Shown here: one piece after another, positions 43,638 to 51,907 of the stretch
Layout of the letters: every line of letters starts with the position of its first letter
Numbering within the stretch: position 1 is the stretch's first letter
DNA from: Rhizobium sp. P38BS-XIX
Lineage (GTDB): Bacteria; Pseudomonadota; Alphaproteobacteria; Rhizobiales; Rhizobiaceae
DNA: 64,000 bases
Assembly: GCF_012641435.1 (NCBI RefSeq)
Contig: NZ_JABAIJ010000008.1
Location: 124,001-188,000, forward strand
Direction of reading: 5' to 3'
The notes under the pieces: generated by a model
What the model was told of the DNA's origin: nothing
What the model saw: only the letters and a program-made list of their open reading frames with translations
Databases searched by the model: none
Position numbers and translations under genes: made by a program

Positions 43638-45092
43638 TTGGAACGCTCGTTGACGCCACACCATTATGACGAATTCGCGCATCTGGATGCGACCGCGCAG
43701 GCAAAGCTTGTGCGCAATGGAGACATCAAAGCAATCGAGCTAACAGAAGCTGCGATCGATCGCATCGAGCATCTCAACCCGTTGGTCAATGCGATCGCGT
43801 CCCATGACTTTGACCTCGCCCGCGAGAGAGCACGCACGGTCCCGACAGGTGGCGTCTTTGCCGGCGTGCCCACCTTGATCAAGGACCTGACGGCGTATCC
43901 TGGCCATACAGTCAGTTACGGGTCGCGGTTATTTGCCGGCCTGCGAGCGAATGAAGGCTCTGCCTACACCGCATCGCTGGATGCTGCAGGACTTGTAACC
44001 CTGGGGAAGAGTGCAACATCCGAATTCGGTCTGATCGGTACGACCGAAAGTCTTGCCAATGGAGCGACGCGCAATCCCTGGGACAGATCGCTATCGCCGG
44101 GCGGCTCGTCCGGAGGCGCGGTCGCCGCCGTGGCCGTAGGCATGGTGCCGGTCGCGCATGCATCTGACGGCGGTGGCTCAATACGCGGGCCGTCCTCTTT
44201 TACAGGGCTCTTCGGTTTCAAGCCGAGCCGTGGCCGAACCGTCAGCAATGGGATGCCGCCGGACCTACCAACCACCAGATTGATAAGTGAACATTGCGTC
44301 AGTCGTTCGGTTCGCGACAGCTACAACTGGCTGCTCGCAACACAAAAGCCCGACATTTCGGCTGGCTTAGCCCCAGCAGATATCGCCACGCTCCCGCGGG
44401 CAAAGCGGCTTAAAATCGGTGTTTACCACCGTGACACATTCGGGCAATCCCCTGCCCCCGGCGTCGAAACGATAACCAATAAGGCGGCTGCGCTGTGTAG
44501 ACACCTTGGCCACGACGTGCGCGAGATCGATGGCCCTCGGATGAATGCAAAGGCGAACGGCAAAGCCTATTTTGCGCTGACCGGGTTTGCGATCAACTCC
44601 CTGCTCGCGCAGGCTCGTAACGCGATGGGGCCGGCCTTTGATCCATCGCTTCTGGAACCCTACACGCTCGATCTCGCGTCTCGTGCGCAAACTTTGACCC
44701 ATGAGGATATTGTTGCTTGCACCAAAGTGTTGGAGGCCGCGACGGCAGCTGCCAACGACGCTATGGAGGGCTTCGATGTGCTGCTTTGCCCGACGATCGG
44801 TTTTTCCGCATTTCCTCTCGGTCGGCATGGTCCGGACCACGCGCCGGCAGAAATCGATGCCATGATCGCACGGCTTGCAAGCTATACTGTCGTTGCGTCT
44901 CTCGCTGGCTGGCCGGCCATGTCAGTCCCCCTCTTCATGACGGATAGCGACATGCCGATCGGTTGCCACTTTGCGGCTGCAAAAGACCGCGACGAGCTGC
45001 TTTTTTCTCTTGCCTTGGAGCTCGAGGAAGCAAATCCATGGATGCCCCGCCTGCTGGATTTACAAGAGAGGCTCCGTTGGCTCAACGTTTGA
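43638..45092 (+). CDS. Amidase-signature hydrolase
   Basis: A 484-aa amidase-signature enzyme. The catalytic triad can be placed: Lys82 in VPTLIKDLTAYPG, the cis-Ser in SPGGSSGGAVAA (about 154-165) and the nucleophile Ser181 in SDGGGSIRGPSS. The enzyme hydrolyses a carboxamide; the substrate is not readable. I chose the TTG at 43638 because GGAGG stands 7 bases before it. An ATG at 43602 falls inside the operator palindrome and has no ribosome-binding site. The TetR gene overlaps its 3' end by 55 bp, so regulator and enzyme form a tight pair. Confidence 0.88.
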   Translation: MERSLTPHHYDEFAHLDATAQAKLVRNGDIKAIELTEAAIDRIEHLNPLVNAIASHDFDLARERARTVPTGGVFAGVPTLIKDLTAYPGHTVSYGSRLFAGLRANEGSAYTASLDAAGLVTLGKSATSEFGLIGTTESLANGATRNPWDRSLSPGGSSGGAVAAVAVGMVPVAHASDGGGSIRGPSSFTGLFGFKPSRGRTVSNGMPPDLPTTRLISEHCVSRSVRDSYNWLLATQKPDISAGLAPADIATLPRAKRLKIGVYHRDTFGQSPAPGVETITNKAAALCRHLGHDVREIDGPRMNAKANGKAYFALTGFAINSLLAQARNAMGPAFDPSLLEPYTLDLASRAQTLTHEDIVACTKVLEAATAAANDAMEGFDVLLCPTIGFSAFPLGRHGPDHAPAEIDAMIARLASYTVVASLAGWPAMSVPLFMTDSDMPIGCHFAAAKDRDELLFSLALELEEANPWMPRLLDLQERLRWLNV

Positions 45093-45697
45093 AGGAAGAG
45101 GTTCGTACGCGGATCATTGAGGCAGCAGCCAGCGTATTTGCGGATCGTGGCTATGCTGCCACCAAGCTTTCCGATGTGGCGCAACGTGCGGATATCAGCA
45201 CAGGAAACATTTATAAGTATTTCGAGAACAAGGAGGCGATGTTCGATGAGATTGTCACCGTTTCGATCGCGGCCGAACTGCTACGGCGGCTGCGGGCCCG
45301 CATCCGCGATATAGGCCGGCTCGAAGATTGGAGCAAAGCGGATGCGGCGGGATCAGCCTCGGCTCGTGCTTTGCTTTCCTTCTGGGTGGACAACCGTCTT
45401 GCCGTACTCATCCTTTTACGCGGTGCCGAGGGCACACGCTTCGGGCATGTCCGCGACCTCGTGATCACAGAGATGCAACGGCTCGCCACGCGGTATATCC
45501 AGCAGATACACGGTGCGCAACAGGTGCCTGAGACCGTCCGTTTCGTGCTTCACAAGGTTTTCGCCCGCACGGTGGATATGGTTGGCGACATTCTGGCAAC
45601 ATATGAACAGCCATCCGCCATTCAGCAGGCTTTTGCGACCTTCTGGCGTTACCAGCTTGCCGGGTTGCAAGCGCTCTTGAGGCCGGATCACGGATAA
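45038..45697 (+). CDS. TetR-family transcriptional regulator
   Basis: A 219-aa TetR-type repressor. The N-terminal helix-turn-helix covers about residues 18-65, with IIEAAASVFADRGYAATKLS and DISTGNIYKYFENKEAMFDE. The C-terminal ligand domain is all-helical. The ATG at 45038 has GAGGAAG upstream and lies inside the amidase reading frame, giving a 55-bp overlap and a co-transcribed pair. It probably binds the palindrome at 43596-43624 and represses the amidase and itself. Confidence 0.88.
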   Translation: MDAPPAGFTREAPLAQRLKEEVRTRIIEAAASVFADRGYAATKLSDVAQRADISTGNIYKYFENKEAMFDEIVTVSIAAELLRRLRARIRDIGRLEDWSKADAAGSASARALLSFWVDNRLAVLILLRGAEGTRFGHVRDLVITEMQRLATRYIQQIHGAQQVPETVRFVLHKVFARTVDMVGDILATYEQPSAIQQAFATFWRYQLAGLQALLRPDHG

Positions 45698-45843
45698 CGC
45701 CGCAACGAATGCCTCTTCCAGAGGCTTGCTGCCAAACTCCTGGCCCAGTTGCCGGTGGGCGAAGGTGTGTGGAGTGGCCCCAAAGCTGCCAAGCGTGGAA
45801 TTTTTGCTTTACCGAGCCTCAGCATTGTGAGTAAATCTGCCAT

Positions 45844-45918
45844 ATGAGCAAACAATCACACACAGCAATCAATAATAACGGCCCCTCCGGGGTCGTGGAT
45901 GTCGTGTGCGCATACTGA
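45844..45918 (+). CDS. 24-residue leader peptide with three consecutive Asn codons
   Basis: A short ORF, ATG at 45844 to TGA at 45916, begins MSKQSHTAINNNGPSG and ends VVDVVCAY. Codons 10-12 (45871-45879) are AAT AAT AAC. It lies 88 bp upstream of a gene for an aspartyl/asparaginyl-type tRNA synthetase and is followed by alternative hairpins, which is the architecture of amino-acid-biosynthesis attenuators. Asn is rare enough that three in a row in 24 codons, in front of this gene, is unlikely to be chance. The ribosome-binding site is weak (GTGAG about 10 bases upstream). Stalling at the Asn codons when charged tRNA-Asn is scarce is inferred. Confidence 0.7.
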   Translation: MSKQSHTAINNNGPSGVVDVVCAY

Positions 45919-45993
45919 CGTAGCTCATTGATCACCACAGCCCTGCCGGTTTCGGAAGGGCTGCATGTCTTGGCTTCTCCGTCCGGCGTTTTT
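45882..45993 (+). promoter_or_regulatory. Transcription attenuator with competing hairpins
   Basis: Three structures can form. (1) CCCC/GGGG hairpin inside the leader ORF (45882-45892), whose right side CCGGGG plus GTGG (45887-45898) can also pair with CCAC and CCGG at 45935-45949. (2) A long hairpin, AGCCCTGCCG / CGGAAGGGCT with a GTTT loop (45939-45962). (3) GCCGG (45945-45949) pairing with CCGGC (45983-45987), extended by CGGAAG with CTTCTCCG inside, immediately followed by GTTTTT (45988-45993). Structure 3 has terminator form and excludes structure 2, the natural antiterminator. A later dyad TTCTCCG/CGGAGAA (45975-46002) can also cover the ribosome-binding site of the synthetase. Pairings are seen by eye; their stabilities were not computed. 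Confidence 0.68.
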
Positions 45994-46006
45994 ACCGGAG
46001 AAAGTC

Positions 46007-47323
46007 ATGTCCCCTGTATCATCGTTACCCCGCTCTCTTGTTGCCGATCTTCCCTTCAGCATTGGCAAGCGAGTCAAGCTCTACGGCTTCGCAGAAACCG
46101 TTCGCGATCAGAAGCGTATGCGGTTCATTGTTCTGCGTGATCCGACAGGGAAAGTTCAGCTTACCCAGAGCAAGGGCAATGTTGCCGTCACAGCCGCCCT
46201 CGATGGTCTCACACCCGAGAGTGCTGTCATGATCACCGGAACAGTCGTCGCGGCTCCTGCCGTCAAACTTGGTGGCCTGGAAGTCTTGGTGGAAACCGCG
46301 GAAATCTGCGGAAGGGCCGACAACCAATTGCCGATCGTACACGAGTCCGGCCTTGATAAATGGATCGACCACCGGCAGGTGAGCCTGCGTTACCCCGAGC
46401 AGCAACTGGCATTTTCTGTGCAAACGACGCTGGAGGAGGCTATGCGTGGATTTTGGAAGCAGCACGGTTTCCGAGAAATCCACTCGCCGAAGTTGATGGG
46501 GACATTCAGCGAATCCGGCTCGGAAGTTTTCAGCGTTAAATACTTTGGTACAAAGGCTTTTCTTGCCCAGTCGCCACAGTTTTACAAGCAGATGGCCATT
46601 GCTGGCGGCATGGAAAAAGTCTTCGAAATCGGCCCGGCCTTTCGCGCCGAGCCCTCGTTCACGTCACGCCACGAAACCGAATTCACCTCGATTGACATGG
46701 AGATGGCCTGGATCGAGGACCATCATGAATTGATGGACTTCGAAGAACGCTGGTTGGCGCATGCTATCGGCGTGGTAGCAGATGTTCATGGCTCTGACAT
46801 CGAGGCGCTTTTCGGTGTCACCATCACCCCGCCAACCATGCCGTTCCCGAAGCTGACTTTTGCCAAGGCTCTCGAAATCCTTGCGGAACTTGGCCATGAG
46901 CCGTCGCGGCGCGATGATCTCGACGCCGAAAGCGAGCGTCTTCTATCCGAACACATGGCGGCGACAACGGGGCACGAATTCCTTTTCATTACCGACTATC
47001 CTGCCAGAGGCCGGGCGTTTTATCACATGCGGCAGAGGGATCGATCAGACCTCACCAATGGCTTCGACCTGCTCTGGCGCGGATTGGAAGTCACGACCGG
47101 CGCGCAACGCGAACATCGCTATGATCGCCTGGTGGCGCAAGCCAAGGAGCGCGGGTTAGATCTGGAAAGCCTGTCAGACTATTTGAACTTCTTTCGGTTC
47201 GGTTGCCCACCGCACGGTGGAATGGGCGTGGGCCTCGGTCGGATCCTCATGAGGTTGCTTGGAGTTGCGAGCATCAGGGAAGTCACACTGCTCAGTCGTA
47301 CTCCCAAAAGGCTGCGCCCGTAA
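46007..47323 (+). CDS. Archaeal-type aspartyl/asparaginyl-tRNA synthetase (AspS2-like)
   Basis: A 438-aa class II aminoacyl-tRNA synthetase of the archaeal-type AspRS/AsnRS group. An N-terminal OB-fold anticodon domain covers about residues 10-110 (KRVKLYGFAETVRDQKRMRF). The catalytic core has SGSEVFSVKYFGTKAFLAQS, QFYKQMAIAGGMEKVFEIG, motif 2 FRAEPSFTSRHETEFTSIDM (about 206-225) and motif 3 GGMGVGLGRILMRLLG, in which the usual Glu before the ATP-binding Arg is Gly411. GGAGAAAGTC precedes the ATG. Most rhizobia carry a bacterial-type AspRS on the chromosome, so this is probably an extra enzyme. The upstream Asn-codon leader suggests that it charges tRNA-Asn. Asp or Asn as substrate cannot be settled by eye. 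Confidence 0.85.
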   Translation: MSPVSSLPRSLVADLPFSIGKRVKLYGFAETVRDQKRMRFIVLRDPTGKVQLTQSKGNVAVTAALDGLTPESAVMITGTVVAAPAVKLGGLEVLVETAEICGRADNQLPIVHESGLDKWIDHRQVSLRYPEQQLAFSVQTTLEEAMRGFWKQHGFREIHSPKLMGTFSESGSEVFSVKYFGTKAFLAQSPQFYKQMAIAGGMEKVFEIGPAFRAEPSFTSRHETEFTSIDMEMAWIEDHHELMDFEERWLAHAIGVVADVHGSDIEALFGVTITPPTMPFPKLTFAKALEILAELGHEPSRRDDLDAESERLLSEHMAATTGHEFLFITDYPARGRAFYHMRQRDRSDLTNGFDLLWRGLEVTTGAQREHRYDRLVAQAKERGLDLESLSDYLNFFRFGCPPHGGMGVGLGRILMRLLGVASIREVTLLSRTPKRLRP

Positions 47324-47441
47324 AAGACTAGAGCATGCACTGGGTGGCGTGCCTGTTGGGTACGTCGCCTGGTCCGTGCAGATACCGTCGAGGACTGCGT
47401 TGCCTTTTGAAACCGCAAACGTTCATCCCCAGCAATACCGT

Positions 47442-48374
47442 TTACCGACTATTCGCCAGAATACTCGTTTGCTTTTGCACGATATTGAGGAAGCGGGTCA
47501 TCGCTCCGCTCGAACTCTCCTTTCTGCGGGCGAGGTACAAGGGTGCGACGAGGGGCGAGCGGGCGTTGATGGCCAGATAGGCGATCCCATTCGTTTCCAG
47601 CCGCGCCATCGAGCTCGGGATGATCGAGATGCCGAGCCCCGCGGCAACGAGGCTGAGCGTCGAAACGAGACGGGTTGCCTCGTGCCTGATCCTGGGGCTG
47701 AAACCGGCGCCGAGACAGGCGGCGATGATCGAATCGTAAAGCCCTGGCCCGGATGGACGTCGATAAAGTATGAAGTCTTCATCGGAGAGATCGGATAGCT
47801 GCACCGACGCCTGCTTGCCGTAAGCGGCCGATGCCAGCGGATGCCGATCCGGCAGGGCGACGAGCATCTCCTCATCCAGCAGATGCGATACATCCAGGTT
47901 GGAAGAGAACTCGACGGGCGAGCGCACGAACGCCACGTCAAGTCGACGCTCCAGAAGCGCGTCGATAAGATCCGGGGTACTCGCCTCCTCCAGTCTCAGA
48001 GTCACTGCCGGCGATATCTCGCCAAAGGATCGCACCGTCGAGGTCACGATCCAGTGGAAAGCCGACGAGCTCGTGAAGCCGATTGCCAGATTGCCTTCCT
48101 CACCCCGGGCGTTGCTTCGGGTAGCTTCGATCGCCAGGTCGACATCCAGCAGGATCGCCCTCGCCTTCTCGACAAAGGTCTTGCCCGCCTCTGTCAATTC
48201 GACACCACGCGGCATACGGAGGAACAACGCTGTTCCGATTGCGGTTTCGAGACTGCGAATCTGCTGGCTCAGCGGCGGCTGCTGGATACCAAGCCGCTCA
48301 GCAGCCCGCGTTATATGTCCCTCGTCAGCAACTGTTACGGCATAGCGAAGATGGCGCAGTTCGATCATTGGCAT
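47442..48374 (-). CDS. LysR-family regulator, divergent from chromate transporter
   Basis: A 310-aa LysR-type regulator. The winged helix covers residues 5-65 (HITRAAERLGIQQPPLSQQI, then GTALFLRMPRGVELTEAGKT). The effector domain covers about 90-300. The QQPPLSQQI recognition helix belongs to the CbbR/BenM-like group. It is divergent from the split chromate transporter genes, with a palindrome in between, and is convergent with the tRNA synthetase gene. It probably senses a small anion and regulates the transporter. Confidence 0.9.
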   Translation of the reverse strand: MPMIELRHLRYAVTVADEGHITRAAERLGIQQPPLSQQIRSLETAIGTALFLRMPRGVELTEAGKTFVEKARAILLDVDLAIEATRSNARGEEGNLAIGFTSSSAFHWIVTSTVRSFGEISPAVTLRLEEASTPDLIDALLERRLDVAFVRSPVEFSSNLDVSHLLDEEMLVALPDRHPLASAAYGKQASVQLSDLSDEDFILYRRPSGPGLYDSIIAACLGAGFSPRIRHEATRLVSTLSLVAAGLGISIIPSSMARLETNGIAYLAINARSPLVAPLYLARRKESSSGAMTRFLNIVQKQTSILANSR

Positions 48375-48381
48375 ATCTCAG

Positions 48382-48409
48382 ATATATGGTTTATGGCTTA
48401 TCCATATAT
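48382..48409. promoter_or_regulatory. LysR-type dyad ATATATGG-N12-CCATATAT
   Basis: Perfect 8-bp arms, ATATATGG (48382-48389) and CCATATAT (48402-48409), start 8 bp upstream of the LysR gene and lie about 65-90 bp before the chromate transporter start. Position and form fit autoregulation plus control of the divergent genes. Confidence 0.6.
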
Positions 48410-48473
48410 TGGACATGCATAATGTAAAGGCGTATTTCTCCGGCGATATCGAATAATCGCACAGGCCGCCCTC

Positions 48474-49040
48474 ATGGATAGTACGTTCACACCCATCGCC
48501 GAAAATGCCCAGTCCCCGACTGCCACCGAATTGTTCACCGGGTTTTTCACGCTTGGGCTGACAGGTTTCGGAGGGGTTCTGCCCCTCGCCCGACGGATGG
48601 TGGTGGAGACAAGGCATTGGCTGACCGCGGACGAATTCACCGAGCTTCTCGGCCTCTGTCAGTTTCTGCCCGGCGGCAATATCATCAACATGTCGGTTGC
48701 GATCGGCTTGAAGTTTCGAGGCGTTTCCGGCGCATTGGCTGCGCTTCTGGGCCTGATTGCCGCGCCCACGGTGATCGTGATCGCCCTCGGCGTCGTTTAT
48801 GATCAGTATCACGACAATATCTACGTGGAACACGCCTTTGCCGGCCTAGCCGCGGCAGCCGCCGGTCTTCTGATCTCGATGGCTATCAAGATCGTCAGGC
48901 CGCTCGCCCGCAAACCATGCGCAATCGGCATCGCCACTCTTTGTTTCCTCGCGATCGCCGTGTTTCATTTTCCTCTGGTGCTGACCATGCTTGTGCTCTC
49001 GCCTGTCAGCATATTCGTGACGTGGAGGCTGCGCGCATGA
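48474..49040 (+). CDS. Chromate transporter, N-terminal-type short subunit
   Basis: A 188-aa membrane protein of the CHR family, corresponding to the first half of ChrA. FFTLGLTGFGGVLPLARRMV (about residues 24-43) is the CHR signature, followed by LCQFLPGGNIINMSVAIGLK. Five or six hydrophobic segments are present. CHR proteins export chromate or, in short-chain pairs, act as two dissimilar halves. The second half starts 4 bp before this stop, so the two form a heterodimer by design. No strong ribosome-binding site is visible before the ATG. Confidence 0.88.
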   Translation: MDSTFTPIAENAQSPTATELFTGFFTLGLTGFGGVLPLARRMVVETRHWLTADEFTELLGLCQFLPGGNIINMSVAIGLKFRGVSGALAALLGLIAAPTVIVIALGVVYDQYHDNIYVEHAFAGLAAAAAGLLISMAIKIVRPLARKPCAIGIATLCFLAIAVFHFPLVLTMLVLSPVSIFVTWRLRA

Positions 49041-49561
49041 CGTCGACGCTTGTGGCGCTTGCCATTCTATTCACCCAGCTTTCTCTCCTCGCCTTTGGCG
49101 GTGGCAACTCGATCCTTCCGGAGATGCAGCGGCAGGTCGTCGATATCAATCACTGGATGACGGCCCAGCAGTTCGGTGCACTGTTTGCCCTCGCTCAAGC
49201 CGCACCCGGACCCAACCTGATGGTCGTGCCCCTCGTCGGCTGGCACGTTGCCGGTTGGGCAGGCGTCCTTGTGACATCGGCGGCAAAATTCGGTCCGTCG
49301 TCCATCGTGACGGGTATCGTGCTGAATGTCTGGAACCGCTTCAAAGACAGACCTTGGCGGAAGATTGTCCAAGCAGGCCAGGTGCCCATGACCGCTGGTC
49401 TCGTCACGGCAAGCGCCGCCGTTATTACGGAGGCGTCCGCATTGAACTGGGGGCTTGCTGCAACCGTCGCAGTCTGCGCGATCATTCTGACAACGACCCG
49501 TGTGCACCCGTTGATCGTACTTGGGTTTGGTGCCTTGATCGGCCTGAGCGGCCTTGGATAA
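49037..49561 (+). CDS. Chromate transporter, C-terminal-type short subunit
   Basis: A 174-aa membrane protein equivalent to the second half of ChrA. LSLLAFGGGNSILPEMQRQV (about residues 16-35) and ALAQAAPGPNLMVVPLVGW carry the conserved CHR elements. Five hydrophobic segments follow. The ATG overlaps the previous stop (ATGA), which ensures equal expression with the partner. Chromate efflux is the known family role; sulfate-like anions are alternatives. Confidence 0.88.
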   Translation: MTSTLVALAILFTQLSLLAFGGGNSILPEMQRQVVDINHWMTAQQFGALFALAQAAPGPNLMVVPLVGWHVAGWAGVLVTSAAKFGPSSIVTGIVLNVWNRFKDRPWRKIVQAGQVPMTAGLVTASAAVITEASALNWGLAATVAVCAIILTTTRVHPLIVLGFGALIGLSGLG

Positions 49562-49714
49562 CGCCGACATTCAGGGTCGACAGCTTCAGAGCCACTGAAA
49601 TAGTCCCCGATCCGTCAGGACCTCTCAAGATCTAAATAGCAAAAAAATTATCGGAGCAGCGAATAAAGCCTTCGCCGAAGTGTTTGCACTGCAGCAATCG
49701 AACGGAGGCATTCC

Positions 49715-50281
49715 ATGACCAGCGTGACCGCACAAACTCGCACGACACCATCAGAAACGCGACACGACCCTTTGACGATCACGCTTCACTGGATCACCGC
49801 ATTCCTCGTTCTCTTCCAATTTTTGAGTGCGCAGGTCTGGGAGTTCCTCGAAAAGGGGACGGCCGGACGACTGGGCCTGATCTATACGCATTTCGCATTC
49901 GGGATTCTCCTGACCATCGTTGTGCTTGTTCGTGTGGTTTGGCGCATTGCCAATCGCAATCATCTCCCGGCCGCAACATCCGGCATCAAGCACCTTGCCG
50001 CCCAAGCCGTTCACCTCTGCTTATATGGATTACTTCTGGCACAGGTCGCGCTCGGCCTTGCGTTCGGCTGGTCGTCGGGCAAGCCAATTCCATTTTTCAA
50101 CTTGTTTTCCGTTCCGCCGCTGTTGACGATCGATCCATCGTATCGTCATCAAATCGCCGGGCTGCACAATGATTTCGCCTGGATCATCATCGCCTTCGTC
50201 GCCATCCACGCCTTTGCTGCCTTGGCGCACCACTACATCCTGCGTGACAAGGTCTTGATGCGGATGATGCCCGCAAGATAA
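49715..50281 (+). CDS. Cytochrome b561-family membrane protein
   Basis: A 188-aa inner-membrane protein with four membrane helices. Heme-ligand histidines are placed as expected for bacterial cytochrome b561: His in ITLHWITAFLVLFQF (about residue 25), His in LIYTHFAFGILLTI, His in AAQAVHLCLYGLLLAQ and His in IAFVAIHAFAALAHHY. It transfers electrons between quinol and a periplasmic or soluble partner. GGAGGCATTCC precedes the ATG. The partner may be the exported MBL-fold enzyme downstream, but that is only context. Confidence 0.87.
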   Translation: MTSVTAQTRTTPSETRHDPLTITLHWITAFLVLFQFLSAQVWEFLEKGTAGRLGLIYTHFAFGILLTIVVLVRVVWRIANRNHLPAATSGIKHLAAQAVHLCLYGLLLAQVALGLAFGWSSGKPIPFFNLFSVPPLLTIDPSYRHQIAGLHNDFAWIIIAFVAIHAFAALAHHYILRDKVLMRMMPAR

Positions 50282-50488
50282 GGCTCCTTCGCTCCTGTTT
50301 CTCAAGAACGAAGAAGTAGTTAGCCTCACATGCGTAAACCTCTACTGGAGAATACGCGGAGTTGGAAATCCGCCAGAAACCAACCGCCGTCGATCGAGGC
50401 TTCTGTCTGATGACGGCGATTGTTCGCTTGCATCGATGACCTCATCCCCTAAGCTGCTTATTGCCACCAACGGAAGGATTATCATCCC

Positions 50489-51376
50489 ATGTCGCGCTTC
50501 AGCTCCTTGGCCAAGCTTTTGACAGTCGCATCTTGCCTGGTTTGTGTTCATACCCTCGCGCAAGCACAGATGCCGCAGCAACAACCGCAAGCAAAGTCAT
50601 TCAAACTGGGCAGCCTCGACATTGTAGCACTGCATGATGCGCAATTCGTGCAACCGAATGATAGCAAGATCTTCGGTCTCGACCACAGCCCCGCCGAAGT
50701 GGCAGCACTTTTGTCTGCGGCCGGAGCGCCGACGGACACCGTTACGCTCAGCGTTGATGCCCTGCTGGTCAGGTCGGGCAAACATATCGTCCTGATTGAC
50801 ACGGGCGTCGGTGGTGCGTTGCAAGGCAGCCTGGAGAAGGCCGGCGTCAAACCCGACCAGATCGACGAAATACTCCTCACCCACACCCATCCGGATCACA
50901 TCGGTGGACTGGTTATCGACGGCAAGCTTGCATTCCCGAACGCCACGATCCGCATGAGCGAGGCTGAATGGAAATTCGCAAAGACCAATGAAAAGATCGC
51001 GCCGATCGTCAAGCTGATCACGAACAAGGTCAAGACCTTTACACCCGGTGGCTCTGTTGCTCCGGGCATTACTTCGGTGTCACTCCCGGGCCATACGCCC
51101 GGCCATGTCGGCTATCGGATCACGTCCGGCAAGGAGCGACTGTTTGATATTGGCGACACCGTCCACAGTTCCATCATCTCTCTGGCGAAGCCCGACTGGG
51201 CTGTGTCTTTCGATGGCGACAAGCCTGAGGCAGAGGCAAACCGGTCCAAGACGTTGAGTTCCCTGGTGAAAAGCCACGAGCTGATTTTCGCACCGCATTT
51301 TCCGTTCCCGGGTGTCGGTTACATTCAGGCGGAAGGCGATCATTTCAAATGGGACCCCACCGAGAAAGCCGATTAA
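50489..51376 (+). CDS. Exported metallo-beta-lactamase-fold hydrolase
   Basis: A 295-aa protein with a signal peptide of about 26 residues (SSLAKLLTVASCLVCVHTLA, cleavage at AQA). The MBL-fold zinc motif is LLTHTHPDHIGG (about residues 129-140), a later His is in SLPGHTPGHVGYRI, Asp in LFDIGDTVH, and a final His in IFAPHFPFPGVG. Together these give a complete two-zinc site. The pattern is that of the periplasmic lactonase/hydrolase group often annotated as quorum-quenching-like. The substrate is unknown. An AAGGA site lies upstream of the ATG. Confidence 0.88.
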   Translation: MSRFSSLAKLLTVASCLVCVHTLAQAQMPQQQPQAKSFKLGSLDIVALHDAQFVQPNDSKIFGLDHSPAEVAALLSAAGAPTDTVTLSVDALLVRSGKHIVLIDTGVGGALQGSLEKAGVKPDQIDEILLTHTHPDHIGGLVIDGKLAFPNATIRMSEAEWKFAKTNEKIAPIVKLITNKVKTFTPGGSVAPGITSVSLPGHTPGHVGYRITSGKERLFDIGDTVHSSIISLAKPDWAVSFDGDKPEAEANRSKTLSSLVKSHELIFAPHFPFPGVGYIQAEGDHFKWDPTEKAD

Positions 51377-51907
51377 GGAGACCGCAAGCCAAGGACATAA
51401 TCTGAGGCCCCCCTGGCTCCGTGTGGTGGCTACTTTGCTCGAGTAGCAGCGTGCGAGCCTGACTTCCGCCACGATACCTTGCGAGCCGGCCAAGTCGGTC
51501 TTTCCGGGTCAACGGGACCGATCAGGCACGGCGAATTGTCGATTGTGCTTGCTGTCTTGAGAGCGCCTGTTTCCAGAAAACGGCGCTCCACTCTCCCCCA
51601 AAGCAAACACGCAGCATCCCCATCGAACCGGGAATAATGACCGGTTAGGCGCCTTTCCTGCGTCGGACGACAGCGCGATTTCCCGTTCTCGTGCGCGCGC
51701 GACAGGCCGAACCACCGTCACGGGAATACTATTCGACGCCCCAGAAGCGCCAGCTCAAAAAGAGTACTTCATCCTCGCAATCGGAGGATTGAGCGGCCCT
51801 CACCTGCTGTTGATCGTTGGAAGACGGCACCTCCCTCAGAATCCAAACTCACGATAATGAGGCCGGAGATGCCCGCTGCAGTCCAAAACACAAAAGGGAA
51901 CATACAC
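51377..51907. other. Intergenic stretch with a hairpin
   Basis: No gene is supported. A hairpin at 51561-51588 has GAGCGCC/GGCGCTC arms extended by GTTT/AAAC inside and may terminate transcription from the hydrolase gene, although it lies 185 bp downstream. Minus-strand open frames that continue into the ABC ATPase gene are shadows of it. Confidence 0.35.

Noticed and set aside
45939..46002. A guanidine-II (mini-ykkC) or other known riboswitch upstream of the synthetase
   Set aside because: There are tandem hairpins, but the ACGR loops of mini-ykkC are absent, and the Asn-codon leader explains the structures better.
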